A DNA stretch of 64,000 bases from Lachnospiraceae bacterium. Lineage in GTDB: Bacteria; Bacillota_A; Clostridia; Lachnospirales; Lachnospiraceae. The translations under genes were made by a program, and so were the position numbers. Under the pieces are notes generated by a model, which saw nothing but the letters and a program-made list of their open reading frames with translations, was not told the DNA's origin and ran no database searches. The stretch lies in assembly GCA_017561985.1 (NCBI GenBank), contig JAFZAZ010000003.1:1-64000 (forward strand). The letters are read 5' to 3'. Positions 17,791 to 27,178 of the stretch are shown piece after piece. Numbering within the stretch: the first letter of the stretch is position 1; each line of letters opens with the position of its first letter.

Positions 17791-20700
17791 TTATGCCTCT
17801 TCTCTTCTGCGCTTAGTGTACAAAACAACACCAATGAAGAGAATCAGCGAAGCAAACAGGAAGGTCATCTCCGGCATCAGATCCGCCGTCTTCGGCGATT
17901 CATGCTGCTCCGTTCCATTTTCCTCTGTCTCGTTCTGCTTTGCAGGAAGAATCTCAACCGTGAACGTTACCGGGTCGCCATCCTTGAACTTGATGGTGTA
18001 CTCGTGCTTACCCTCGGCAAGCGTGTCGAGATACTCCGGCTTCAATTCGATGATCGCACTACCCTGGGTTTCGGTGTAAACGTCTTTCGAAACTTCCTTA
18101 CCGGCATATTCCATTCCATCGAACATGTCGTGCGTCTTCTCATCGTTCTTCGTTCTCTTGGCTGTTACCTTCGCGGAAGTGCCGGACTTCAGCTCATGCG
18201 AAACGCTCTTCTCGCCTACAATGTAATACTCACCGCGCTCCTCAACCTGCTTCTCCGTTGCTTCGAACGTTGCCTTGTAGGTCACGTCAAACTGAACTGC
18301 AGAGATCTCCGGCGTCCAACCCTTGAAGGTGTAAGTGTATTTCTCATCTTCAGCCTTGGTCGGATCTGCAGGTTTCTCGATCTTCGACGCTTCTGTTCCG
18401 TAAGGATATTCCTTCTCCGAGAGAACCTTGTCGTTCTCGTCGGTGAACGTCACCTTATAGCTGCGGCTCGTATCGCTGTACGCTGCCTTGTATGTCACAT
18501 CTCCCGTTACCTTCGGAAGATCCGACGCTTTGTACGTCGTCGTTCCGTCGTTCCAGCCGACATGCTCATATGTGGCCGCCTCGGTATTTTCTTTCTTCGG
18601 AGCTTCCGGAACCGTGATATCCTTCGCCTCCGTACCGTAATCGTACTTCTTCTCCGCAAGAACCGTCTTGCCGTCTTCCGTAACGAACGTTACCGTATAC
18701 CGGTTGACTGTCGACTCAAAATATGCCGTGAACGTCATCGCACCGTTCAGCTCGGGAAGTGCTTCGCCGTCCGGATACTCTTTGCCTTCGGAATCCTTCC
18801 ATCCGGCATAGGTGTACGTATACTGTGCATCCGCCTGCTGCGTCGGCTTTGTATCTCCGTCGTACACCGGCTCATCGCCCAGGAAGAAATCCTTCTCCCA
18901 AAGCGTCTCTTCGCCGTTCTTGAATACAACATGGCAGATCAGCTGAATGGATACTACGTTCGCAACTACCGGTTCCTCTTCCGCCATATCAAGGACTGTC
19001 TTGTTAACAAGTGCCGTTTCAGGACCTGTACTGTCGTCGTCCTCCATATCAAGCAGCACGATAGTAACACGATAATCCTCATCGTCCTCGGGCACTTCAC
19101 CGATTTCCGCATTTTCCGGAACTTTGAATCCGTGCGTTTCCGGATACGAAATGCTCTGTGCAAGAATTGCGGCTCCGCCTTCAGGCGTCGTAATTACCCA
19201 GCTGCCCGTCTCGGAAGCAAATGTAACACTGTCAACAACCTCAATACCGACGAAATACCCATCGTCAACTTCGCTCGCATCCTCAGGCAGGGAAATCGTA
19301 ATCTCAAGATCACCATTGAAAGTAACTTTTTCCGCATGAATACCGGTGCCGCCGGCATAACTAAGCTCATTTTCAGTCCTAAAAACATCCGAGGTTACAT
19401 TCAGAACCAGGTTTCCTTCAATGGTCAACGCACCGCTTGAGTAGATAGCGTTCCCCACATTTTCTGCGTTCAATGTCAGACCATCTTCCGGCGTCACAAT
19501 CTTATAATCTGCAATTTCTAAGAGTCCAATCAGGAAAGGTGTCACAGCTCCGCCCGTCAGCATAGTCGGCTGCTCGTTGAACGTAATCGTCCACGTGTTG
19601 TTGTCCTCATCGTACTCACACTTGACGCTTCCGTCTCCGAAAACATCTCCCTTGTTGAGATCCGTCACAATCTCCGTGCCGATATTAATCAAGTATACAC
19701 GATAAAATGCAGCGTTTATCGTAACTTTGCTTTCAGGCATCGTAAATGCGTAGTCGTCACCCTCACCGCTGGTCGTCACTGCTCCCCCGTCGGCTTTTGT
19801 AACCTTGACTGATTCCGTATCAAGTTTGTACTCAGTACTATCAAAATGGAAGGGGCGACAGATAAACGTAACTTCTTCACCTGCCTTAACCCAGGTTTCA
19901 TTGGTCGCATTGTCCGTCTGATCGCACGCGATTTTTCCGAAGTCGCATTCCGAAATCTCAACATAATAGTATGTATCGAATTCGGCAGTATACGTCACTT
20001 CACCCACTACTGCAGGCAGGGAAGCGTCCGGTCCGATCAGAGTCTCACCGGATCTCCATCCGATGAACTCATACCGAACAACCTTGTCCTCGCCTTCTTT
20101 CTCAACGGTTTTTCCGTAACTGGGAACTTTATTGTATTCCCATTCATCCGTCTGCGAACTACCGTCCACCACAAAGGTAACATTGTACTTTCTGGGTACA
20201 GACGTAAAATCAGCATAATAATTTGCGTCTGCTTTCGCAGCAGGAAGACCGTTTGTTAATGCATTTCCTTCCTCATCCATCCAGCAGTTAAAATCATAAG
20301 AGTACTGATCGCTGCTAGTCTTCTGAGGCGGGTTCGGATTGCCTTCAAATACCGGAACAGTATCGTAATCACACTCACACGAGTACAACACGGTTGCATT
20401 TTCCGATTGCTCGTTATAGAAAGTGATGGTGAACGTCTGCGTAGTCTCCAAATACTCTGCTGTATAAGTAACATCTCCGTTCTCAGCAGTGTGTTTATTC
20501 CATTTATCAAAGGTGAATACCTTACCTTCTACATGGACGTGAGACGGCGTATCATAAGGGTACGTTATTTCATCATTGGTCGCTTGAGCGAATGTAGCTT
20601 CGCTTGTGCTGTACAGCGTTTGCCCGTTATGATTGACGAACGTAACTGTATAGAGTCTATCCTGCGTAGTATACTTTGCCTTGTAAACTGCAGTGTTCAG

Positions 20701-23229
20701 TACGGCCGTAATATCCGACTCCCATCCGTCAAACGTATAGATTGTATCATCGGTGCGTATAACCGGAACGTCAGGCACATCAATTTCATCGGCTGCCGTT
20801 CCGTACGGGTAACTCTTCTCCGCAAGCGTCTTATTGTCTTTATCAACAAACGTTACTGTGTACCATTTCTTAGTTTCGGTGTAATCCGCACGGTATGTTA
20901 CATCGCCGGTTACGTCCTTTATACCCTCTTCTCCTGTTTCTTTGTTCACCCAACATCTGAACTCGAACGTGAATTCAGGAGTCTCCGTCTTCGTCGGATT
21001 GGAAGGCACTTCAATATCCCCGGCAGGCGTTCCGTAATCGTACACTTCTCCTTCTTTGAGGACCGACTCATCATTATCATCATCAATAAACGTTACCGTG
21101 TACTGATTGGTAATATTGTCAAAGTCTGCCTTGTACGTTGCATTGCCGGTCACTTTCGAAACGCCCTCATCCGTATCTACGTTCTTCCAGCCGATGAAAT
21201 TATATGTAAACTGGGCGGTTGCTTCTTTCGTGGGTTCCTGAGGCAGAACAATATTGTTCGCAGGTGTTCCCTCGTTGTAGTATTCCGAGCTGACTACTTC
21301 GTCCGTATCTTCGCCCTCTACAACGAAAGTAATCAAGTATCTGTCGATCCGTGTAAAGCCTTCATATTCCGCACCGTCAAGGCTGGCAGTATCGGAAATC
21401 GACGCCGTGAATTCGTCGTACGGAGAATCTGTATCATCATGAGGTACCTCACTGATGCTTTCAGTAACATCAATAAATTGAACGTGCGAAGAAACCCTCT
21501 GGCATACGTACTTCGCTTCAACTTTCGAAATACCGCCTTCACCGTCTTTTGTCCAGACGAATTCCGTAAATTTCCACTGATGTCCTCCCTTGATGATCCA
21601 GCTGTTCTCATCGATTGTGCCTGTTGCATTGGAATTGCCGAAGAATTTTCCGCAGCGCTCGCACTCCCAATATTCTGAATTACCATCGTCAAAGCAGGTC
21701 TCTTCATTGGCCTCATGGTGCTTCAGCGGAAAACTATGTCCGTCTGCCACTACGCCCGCCTCAACATACTTCGGGATTGTCGCCTCGGTCTCCTCGAAGA
21801 AATATACGTTTGCGGGAGCACTCTCCGAATTGGACACCTTGCTCAAAAGCTCCCAAGGGCTCGGGTTGCCTGCATTGTAACCCACATAGTAGCTGCTGCT
21901 GCCCACAAACTTCAACGTGTTTGCCTCAGCTATCCAGTCGCGATACTGCGGCTCTCCTGTCTTGGAGAGATAGATGTAATTGGCACCGCTGCCGCCCATG
22001 TGGAACAGATAATAACCGTTGTTAACGAGGTAATTATAGTCGCCATCGGCAGTAAACGTCCACACCGCTTCCGAAGCAGGATTGGCAATATATGTCTTCT
22101 CCGATTCATTACCGGCAATCGTCACATTTTCCTTTCGGATATCAATGGGTACGCTCTTCACCGCAATATTGTTGTTCGAAACAATCGCGGGATATCCGTT
22201 GGCAAGCATATGTGCAACTTCCGCATCATTACTGTCGACGACAAGGTATTTGCCGCCGGGAGTGGGAGCATCAACCAGCACGTAGATCGTAGCCGTCTCC
22301 GTCTCAGCGGAGCTGGGCACGTTCGCCGTTACCGTTTTGGTATCAAAAAACGCCTCGCTCGGGCTTCTTTGGGCGCTGATTATTGCAGTATATTTCCACT
22401 GCGGCGCCGTTATACAATTGCCATCGAGTAATGTGCGTTCGATATCCGCATCCAGAACGACCGTATCACCGCATTTGCCGCACTCGTAGGTTACTTTCAC
22501 CGATGCAAATGTATCGGAGAACGTCCAGTCAGCACTCTTGTACTCATACTCATGCTCACAGGTCGTGACAACTTTCTTCACGTAAATATATACCGTATTA
22601 TTAGCTGCAGTCGCCGGATTATCCGTACCCGAAAAATTACTATTGCCATAGCGAAGATATCGGGTAGTGTCATGTGCATACATGTTTGTACTGTGATACG
22701 TAAGCCGGAGAACCGGTTTCCGACTGCCGTTTACTAATATGTTCGTATACACCCAGTTAAAAAGACTATAGGGGCTTCCGGATCCATCGTGAGGTCCGAG
22801 GGTGATGTTGATACCTTGTCCCTCAACCTGAAGATAATATCCTTCGCTCTGCAGTCTCATGAGGTTGCCCGTCGACTGGTCTGTTTCCGCCGTCCAGACC
22901 ATATTCGCTTCCACATTGTCCCCATCAATGTAAGGCTGACTGACCTCGAATTCCGCATCTTCAGCAGAGTGAATCGTTACTGCCGTTCTCGTAGCTTGGG
23001 TTTCTCTGTGTGACAGTGCATAAGATTGTCTCGCAGTATTGTGTCCGACAATCAGATACTCTCCTCCGCTTGTCAGCTCGTTTGTGAGTTCATAGATAGT
23101 CTTGGTTCCCGCTGTTGCCGCTTTCGCTGTCTTTACCGGGCGAACATACTCCGGCAGAGCCAGAACGACCATGGCAAAAGCAAGAAGAATACTTAAAACT
23201 GCTCTCAATCCTCTCTTCATTTTCCTCAT
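17791..23229 (-). CDS. Giant InlB-repeat surface protein (1812 aa) with SPKTA sorting signal
   Basis: Signal peptide about residues 1-37, nearly the same as in the downstream adhesin (LAFAMVVLALPEYV). Two related strand-rich modules lie at about 40-230 and 310-500, each followed by a CxxC-containing segment (ECGKCGD near 253, CERCGKFF near 523). About 630-1085 holds six InlB-type repeats. About 1088-1430 holds other beta modules, and about 1431-1658 three more InlB-type repeats. An X2-like domain closely matching that of the 3126-aa protein follows. It ends SPKTADLMPE, hydrophobic helix, KRRREEA. The two genes are tandem, each with its own terminator. The shared ends suggest duplication of anchoring and export parts around different binding regions. 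GAGG seven bases before the ATG supports the start. Confidence 0.9.
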   Translation of the reverse strand: MRKMKRGLRAVLSILLAFAMVVLALPEYVRPVKTAKAATAGTKTIYELTNELTSGGEYLIVGHNTARQSYALSHRETQATRTAVTIHSAEDAEFEVSQPYIDGDNVEANMVWTAETDQSTGNLMRLQSEGYYLQVEGQGINITLGPHDGSGSPYSLFNWVYTNILVNGSRKPVLRLTYHSTNMYAHDTTRYLRYGNSNFSGTDNPATAANNTVYIYVKKVVTTCEHEYEYKSADWTFSDTFASVKVTYECGKCGDTVVLDADIERTLLDGNCITAPQWKYTAIISAQRSPSEAFFDTKTVTANVPSSAETETATIYVLVDAPTPGGKYLVVDSNDAEVAHMLANGYPAIVSNNNIAVKSVPIDIRKENVTIAGNESEKTYIANPASEAVWTFTADGDYNYLVNNGYYLFHMGGSGANYIYLSKTGEPQYRDWIAEANTLKFVGSSSYYVGYNAGNPSPWELLSKVSNSESAPANVYFFEETEATIPKYVEAGVVADGHSFPLKHHEANEETCFDDGNSEYWECERCGKFFGNSNATGTIDENSWIIKGGHQWKFTEFVWTKDGEGGISKVEAKYVCQRVSSHVQFIDVTESISEVPHDDTDSPYDEFTASISDTASLDGAEYEGFTRIDRYLITFVVEGEDTDEVVSSEYYNEGTPANNIVLPQEPTKEATAQFTYNFIGWKNVDTDEGVSKVTGNATYKADFDNITNQYTVTFIDDDNDESVLKEGEVYDYGTPAGDIEVPSNPTKTETPEFTFEFRCWVNKETGEEGIKDVTGDVTYRADYTETKKWYTVTFVDKDNKTLAEKSYPYGTAADEIDVPDVPVIRTDDTIYTFDGWESDITAVLNTAVYKAKYTTQDRLYTVTFVNHNGQTLYSTSEATFAQATNDEITYPYDTPSHVHVEGKVFTFDKWNKHTAENGDVTYTAEYLETTQTFTITFYNEQSENATVLYSCECDYDTVPVFEGNPNPPQKTSSDQYSYDFNCWMDEEGNALTNGLPAAKADANYYADFTSVPRKYNVTFVVDGSSQTDEWEYNKVPSYGKTVEKEGEDKVVRYEFIGWRSGETLIGPDASLPAVVGEVTYTAEFDTYYYVEISECDFGKIACDQTDNATNETWVKAGEEVTFICRPFHFDSTEYKLDTESVKVTKADGGAVTTSGEGDDYAFTMPESKVTINAAFYRVYLINIGTEIVTDLNKGDVFGDGSVKCEYDEDNNTWTITFNEQPTMLTGGAVTPFLIGLLEIADYKIVTPEDGLTLNAENVGNAIYSSGALTIEGNLVLNVTSDVFRTENELSYAGGTGIHAEKVTFNGDLEITISLPEDASEVDDGYFVGIEVVDSVTFASETGSWVITTPEGGAAILAQSISYPETHGFKVPENAEIGEVPEDDEDYRVTIVLLDMEDDDSTGPETALVNKTVLDMAEEEPVVANVVSIQLICHVVFKNGEETLWEKDFFLGDEPVYDGDTKPTQQADAQYTYTYAGWKDSEGKEYPDGEALPELNGAMTFTAYFESTVNRYTVTFVTEDGKTVLAEKKYDYGTEAKDITVPEAPKKENTEAATYEHVGWNDGTTTYKASDLPKVTGDVTYKAAYSDTSRSYKVTFTDENDKVLSEKEYPYGTEASKIEKPADPTKAEDEKYTYTFKGWTPEISAVQFDVTYKATFEATEKQVEERGEYYIVGEKSVSHELKSGTSAKVTAKRTKNDEKTHDMFDGMEYAGKEVSKDVYTETQGSAIIELKPEYLDTLAEGKHEYTIKFKDGDPVTFTVEILPAKQNETEENGTEQHESPKTADLMPEMTFLFASLILFIGVVLYTKRRREEA

Positions 23230-23446
23230 GGGGTTACCTCATTTCGGGTTATTTGTGGTCGGCACGCGCAGTGACACCACATATATGGTTTATTTTATCA
23301 TATTCTACGCCAATAGAAAACATTTTTTTTGAAAAAAATGTGATTTTTTTCTATTTCGTTGATTTTTTTTGCTTTTTTCTATCCGTACTCGTCATTTTTT
23401 CTTCTGCCCCCGCGGCAATCTCATGCTCCGATGCACCTTCAGACAC
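23230..23446 (-). promoter_or_regulatory. AT-tract-rich promoter region of the 1812-aa protein gene
   Basis: On the minus strand a likely -10 TAAAAT (23292-23297) has a weak -35 TTTTCT (23315-23320) at 17 bp. Directly upstream, about 23321-23400, is a series of T and A tracts of 6-8 bases, including the palindrome of ACATTTTTTT with AAAAAAATGT. Such phased tracts suggest intrinsic curvature or an UP-like element. No coding frame is credible in this spacer. Confidence 0.45.
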
Positions 23447-23476
23447 GCAAAAGCGGCAGGGTCTTCACCCTGCCGC
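23447..23476 (-). terminator. Terminator of the mgtE-dgc-DUF308 unit
   Basis: Perfect 10-bp stem GCGGCAGGGT (23453-23462)/ACCCTGCCGC (23467-23476), followed on the minus strand by TTTTGCG. Confidence 0.85.
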
Positions 23477-23509
23477 GTCATTGCATTGAAGTTAGTTCAC
23501 TTGTCTGTA

Positions 23510-24136
23510 TTATTCTTCATTTTCCGGATAAACCTGCTCGGGCTGCGGCTTCACATCCTCAGCATTGACATCACTCATGTTCACTTCGCCCTGACGCTTG
23601 TTGATCAGCTTGCGAATGCGGGAAAGCACGAGTGCGGAAACGAGGTCGGTAAATCCGCTGTAGATCAGGCCGACTCCGATCCAGGTGGTGACGTTGTTCT
23701 CAATCCAACCCATCATGAGTATAAAGCCCACCACTACGCCGATCAGGGCAATGATGGAATGCACCGGCCAGGAACTGTGCTTCAGACGCTTCATATCCCA
23801 GCTGTTCTGGAATTTCACCGCGCCGCTGAAGAGGATCAGGAACGAGAGCACCGTCGGAAGATACCTGGTCACGGAATCGTGGCGAACAAGCATCAGCACA
23901 CCGACCAGCACCGCCGTCATCGCTACGGCAAGCACGTACCGCATTTCGTCGGCGAGCGCATCCTTGCGAAGGTAATCGATCACAAAGCAAAGTCCTGCCG
24001 CAATCGCCGCGCCCGCAAGAACATAGCAGATGACATCCTGCGTCTTGTCCGGATTGAGCAGCATCAGCACTCCGAGTCCTGCAAGAATGGCAGAGACGAA
24101 AATGATGTCGAGTTTCAGCTTTTTAATTGTTTTCAT
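23510..24136 (-). CDS. DUF308-family membrane protein
   Basis: A 208-aa integral membrane protein with about six hydrophobic helices between residues 10 and 165, often as pairs joined by short loops, and a polar acidic tail (about 175-208). This is the pattern of the HdeD/DUF308 family, whose function in Firmicutes is unknown. GGGGAGGG precedes the ATG. It is third in line behind mgtE and a diguanylate cyclase and is followed by the operon terminator. Confidence 0.75.
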   Translation of the reverse strand: MKTIKKLKLDIIFVSAILAGLGVLMLLNPDKTQDVICYVLAGAAIAAGLCFVIDYLRKDALADEMRYVLAVAMTAVLVGVLMLVRHDSVTRYLPTVLSFLILFSGAVKFQNSWDMKRLKHSSWPVHSIIALIGVVVGFILMMGWIENNVTTWIGVGLIYSGFTDLVSALVLSRIRKLINKRQGEVNMSDVNAEDVKPQPEQVYPENEE

Positions 24137-24185
24137 GTAAACCCTCCCCTACCGTAATTATCGTTGCTTAAGGCGCATGCGCCGA

Positions 24186-25262
24186 TCAGCCGCTGTTACA
24201 CTGGTTCTTGCCGTTGTGCTTTGCGTTGTAAAGCATCTTGTCGGCAACACGGAAGAACTCTTCTGCGGACATCGTGTACGAGCTCAGCTGGAAAATACCG
24301 CAGCTGAACGTGATGCGGCCGTCAAGCCATGCGTACTGCGTCTCGCGGAATTCCTCGAGCGCATGATTCATCATGGCCGCTGCGTCGCGCACTTTTACGT
24401 TCGGGAAAATGACTGCGAACTCCTCGCCGCCATAACGGCAGACATAGTTCTCTTCGCCGCAGTGTTTCTGCAGAACGCGCGACAGACACAGGATGACCTC
24501 GTCACCGTTGTTATGTCCGTACGTATCGTTGACTTTCTTGAAATCGTCGATGTCAACGACCGCAAGCGTAAGGGGCTTCTCTCCCCTGTTCTTCACAAAC
24601 GAATCCAGATATTCGTAAAATGCCGTGTGGTTGTAAAGTCCTGTCATCGGCTCCCGGAGCAGACGATTCTCCAGCTTGCGGTTGTCGAGCTTGTGGCTGC
24701 GGATCACACCGTCGTTGTCAAGCACGTACTCAAGCAGGATTTCGTTGCAGAGGCAGCACAGGATGAGCAAAACCTCACCGGTGCATACATCAAACACGAG
24801 ATTGTCGCTGCACGTAGGCAGAAGCGGCGCCGTTCCGACGTACTGCGCTACTGTCACGAGGCAGAGGATCTCGGTCGTGCGGCACATCCATTTGCGGCCG
24901 TACACCGTTGAAAGGGAAATCGGGATTGCGAACGAACCGTAGAGCACTGTCTGCTCCGCACCGATATAGCATCCTACCGTGCAGAGCACCCAGAGGTACA
25001 GGATCGTCGCAAGGTCCTTCCACTGCGGCTCGACATTTGGCGAATCCAGAAGCCGCCATACAACGATGTATGACACCGCGTAGATCAGCGCAGGGATGAA
25101 GATGTACGTCTTCATGTAATACCCGCGCGTGATTCCCGCATACCTCATGTCCACCCTGATGAACATGTGGTATTGCAGCACCAGAAGCACAAATATTGCC
25201 GCCGTCACCATCAGCATCACGATCAGGAAGTGTCTATGCAGTTTTACATACCTGTCTTCCAC
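24186..25262 (-). CDS. Membrane-anchored diguanylate cyclase (GGDEF)
   Basis: A 358-aa protein with an N-terminal membrane region of about six helices (residues 8-185) and a C-terminal GGDEF domain (about 195-355). The active-site loop reads RYGGEEF, an active-type GG[D/E]EF, and the DxxDFKKVND metal/substrate segment is intact, so synthesis of c-di-GMP is likely. I see no RxxD inhibitory site five residues before the loop. The start is a GTG placed six bases after GGAG. It sits 19 bases downstream of mgtE. The HD-GYP protein at 35.9-37.1 kb could be its degrading counterpart. Confidence 0.9.
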   Translation of the reverse strand: MEDRYVKLHRHFLIVMLMVTAAIFVLLVLQYHMFIRVDMRYAGITRGYYMKTYIFIPALIYAVSYIVVWRLLDSPNVEPQWKDLATILYLWVLCTVGCYIGAEQTVLYGSFAIPISLSTVYGRKWMCRTTEILCLVTVAQYVGTAPLLPTCSDNLVFDVCTGEVLLILCCLCNEILLEYVLDNDGVIRSHKLDNRKLENRLLREPMTGLYNHTAFYEYLDSFVKNRGEKPLTLAVVDIDDFKKVNDTYGHNNGDEVILCLSRVLQKHCGEENYVCRYGGEEFAVIFPNVKVRDAAAMMNHALEEFRETQYAWLDGRITFSCGIFQLSSYTMSAEEFFRVADKMLYNAKHNGKNQCNSG

Positions 25263-25281
25263 AACCTTCTCCTTGTTTCGG

Positions 25282-26745
25282 CTACAAATGTAAGATCATC
25301 GTAGCCAGACCGAAAAATACAAGCAGCGAGACCGCATCCACGATCGTCGTGATAAACGGACTTGCCATAACCGCCGGGTCGAAGCCGAGCTTGCTGACCA
25401 GAAGCGGCAAAGTACACCCCAGAAATTTTGCGGCGATAACTGTCATCATCAGCGTCAGGCATACCACAACGGCAACCGGGATCGTGATGGCGCGGTTCAA
25501 TAATAATTTGTCGACAAGGAATATCTTCCCGAACGACACGACCGCAAGGCTTCCGCCGCAAAGGACAGCCACGCGGACTTCTTTCCAGACAATCTTCATA
25601 ACGTCGGCGATCTCAACCTCTCCGAGGGAAAGCGCTCGGATGACGGTAACGCTCGCCTGACTTCCGGAGTTACCTCCGGTATCCATGAGCATCGGGATGA
25701 AGAGCGTGAGCACCGGCAGCGTCGCCAGCGACTCCTCAAACGATCCGATGATCATTCCGGTAAATGTTGCGGAAACCATGAGTAGAAGCAGCCACACGAT
25801 GCGCGAGCGGTACAGCTCGAACGGGCTCGTACGAAGATACGGCTTCTCCGTCGGGAGCATAGCGTTCATCTTCGCGAAGTCCTCTTCCGTCTCATCCTGC
25901 ATGACATCGATAGCGTCGTCGACGGTTACGATACCGACGAGTCGGTTCTCTGCGTCAACAACGGGAAGTGCGAGGGCGTCGTATTTACCGATGGTCGCCG
26001 CCACTTCCTCCTTGTCCTCCAGCGTGTTCACGCTGATGACGTGCTCTTCCATGATGTCGCCGATCTTCGTCGTACGATCCGCGCACAACATGTCCTTGAC
26101 GGTGACCACACCGACAAGATGGCTGTTTTTGTCCGTCACATAGCAGGTGTAAATGGTTTCCTTGTCAATTGCTACCTTGCGGATCAGCGAAAACGCCTCA
26201 TCGACCGTCATGTCCGGCTTCAGCCGCACAAACTCGGTGGTCATGATGCTTCCCGCGGAATCCTCGGGGTATTTCAGAAGCTCGTTGACCGTCTTGCGCG
26301 CCTCCGGCGTCACGTTCTGCAGAATACGCTTCACGACGTTGGCCGGCATCTCCTCTACGAGGTCGGCCGTATCGTCCATGAACAACTCCTCCAGGACGTC
26401 ACGCAGCTCGAGGTCACTGAACGACTCGATCAGAATCTGCTGAAGATCGCTGTCAAGCTCAACGAACACCTCTGCCGCAAGCTCCTTCGGCAGGATACGG
26501 AACACAACCGCATACTGCTGCTTCGGAAGCTCATCGAAAAGTTCCGCGATATCCGCAGGCTCCGCCTCGCGAAGCATCTGCCGAAGTGTCGCGTACCGCT
26601 TTTCCTCAACCAATGCAAGAGCCTCATCGATGTCGAGTCCACGCTCCTGCTCTTCCGTATCGACGCCCTCCCCGGTCGAAACTGCTGCTTCACGCTCGTC
26701 AAGCAGCTCTTCCGACACCGGCGTCATTGTTTCCTTCGTCTCCAT
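25282..26745 (-). CDS. mgtE: Magnesium transporter MgtE
   Basis: A 487-aa Mg2+ channel/transporter of standard length and order. The acidic helical N domain is at about residues 35-160, paired CBS domains at about 160-290, and five transmembrane helices at about 315-485. The membrane part contains the MgtE signatures LMDTGGNSGSQAS and GFDPAVMASPFITT. The N and CBS domains sense cytosolic Mg2+ and close the pore. GGAGG precedes the ATG. It heads an operon with a diguanylate cyclase and a DUF308 protein, behind an unusually long untranslated leader. Confidence 0.97.
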   Translation of the reverse strand: METKETMTPVSEELLDEREAAVSTGEGVDTEEQERGLDIDEALALVEEKRYATLRQMLREAEPADIAELFDELPKQQYAVVFRILPKELAAEVFVELDSDLQQILIESFSDLELRDVLEELFMDDTADLVEEMPANVVKRILQNVTPEARKTVNELLKYPEDSAGSIMTTEFVRLKPDMTVDEAFSLIRKVAIDKETIYTCYVTDKNSHLVGVVTVKDMLCADRTTKIGDIMEEHVISVNTLEDKEEVAATIGKYDALALPVVDAENRLVGIVTVDDAIDVMQDETEEDFAKMNAMLPTEKPYLRTSPFELYRSRIVWLLLLMVSATFTGMIIGSFEESLATLPVLTLFIPMLMDTGGNSGSQASVTVIRALSLGEVEIADVMKIVWKEVRVAVLCGGSLAVVSFGKIFLVDKLLLNRAITIPVAVVVCLTLMMTVIAAKFLGCTLPLLVSKLGFDPAVMASPFITTIVDAVSLLVFFGLATMILHL

Positions 26746-27118
26746 GAATATCCTCCGCTTCCTGTCATATTGCCCATCGGGGCGTATGCGGAACGCGGAA
26801 CCTACTCCGGATACCGGGCTGTTTCAGGCCGTCCTCACGACCCGGATCTCTCCTTGAATCGTCAGAGCGCAAAGCCGTCCGACACATCACGGAAAGATTC
26901 GGTTCCTGCGGACCGAACTTGTCTGATTATGCAGCACGAGTGGTACCCTGAAGGGTTCGCGCCGCTACTGCCGTCACCGTCCACAACAACCTCCTTTCTG
27001 CGTGTCTTTCGACCGCCTTACTCTCACTGACCAAGGGGCATATTTTGCCCTTTTTGACACCGCAAAATCGGGATGCTTACGTCATGCCTCCCGAATCTGC
27101 CTCACTTTATCACGTTAA
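26746..27118 (-). promoter_or_regulatory. Long structured 5' leader of mgtE, riboswitch candidate
   Basis: About 370 nt separate the predicted start of transcription from mgtE. Clear helices include GCAAAATCGGGA (27062-27073)/TCCCGAATCTGC (27089-27100), GGGC (27036-27039)/GCCC (27047-27050), a long-range pair GACACCGC (27056-27063)/GCGTGTC (27000-27006), a hairpin around ACCCTGAAGGGT (26945-26956), and a 3' helix of the type GAUCCGGG/CCCGGUAUC. MgtE genes in Firmicutes are often under Mg2+-sensing leaders (M-box), but I cannot match the M-box consensus by eye. No terminator precedes the gene, so any control would be translational. Confidence 0.55.
26862..26984 (-). CDS. Possible 40-aa leader peptide (uORF) in the mgtE leader
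   Basis: A GTG codon at 26984 lies five bases after a near-consensus AAAGGAGG (26990-26997) and opens a 40-codon frame ending at TGA (26862-26864). The predicted peptide begins M/V-D-G-D-G-S-S-G, acidic and glycine-rich at its N-terminus, and has no similarity I recognise. In enteric bacteria short leader ORFs upstream of Mg2+ transporter genes sense Mg2+ through translation; a similar role here is only inference. The frame overlaps several of the RNA helices, as expected for a coupling element. Confidence 0.35.
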   Translation of the reverse strand: MDGDGSSGANPSGYHSCCIIRQVRSAGTESFRDVSDGFAL

Positions 27119-27125
27119 TACAGTA

Positions 27126-27155
27126 ATTATATCACCCGTGTTCTGAAAATGCCAC
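27126..27155 (-). promoter_or_regulatory. Promoter of mgtE
   Basis: An extended -10, TGATATAAT on the minus strand (TATAAT at 27126-27131), with a weak -35 GTGGCA (27150-27155) at 18 bp. It lies between mgtE and the SGNH gene and implies a leader of about 370 nt. Confidence 0.65.
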
Positions 27156-27178
27156 ACGATTTTTTCCATTTCAAAAAA

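Noticed and set aside
26931..26970. Plus-strand TGGTACC with nearby GGTTCGCG, resembling a T-box antiterminator, with a T-run hairpin further on (27036-27055)
   Set aside because: The bases after TGGTACC do not follow the T-box consensus, there is no specifier stem, and no plus-strand gene lies downstream. The same bases are better explained as helices of the minus-strand mgtE leader.
26746..27118. M-box (Mg2+) riboswitch upstream of mgtE
   Set aside because: Position and gene fit, but the conserved M-box core sequences could not be found by eye. Left as a structured leader of unassigned class.
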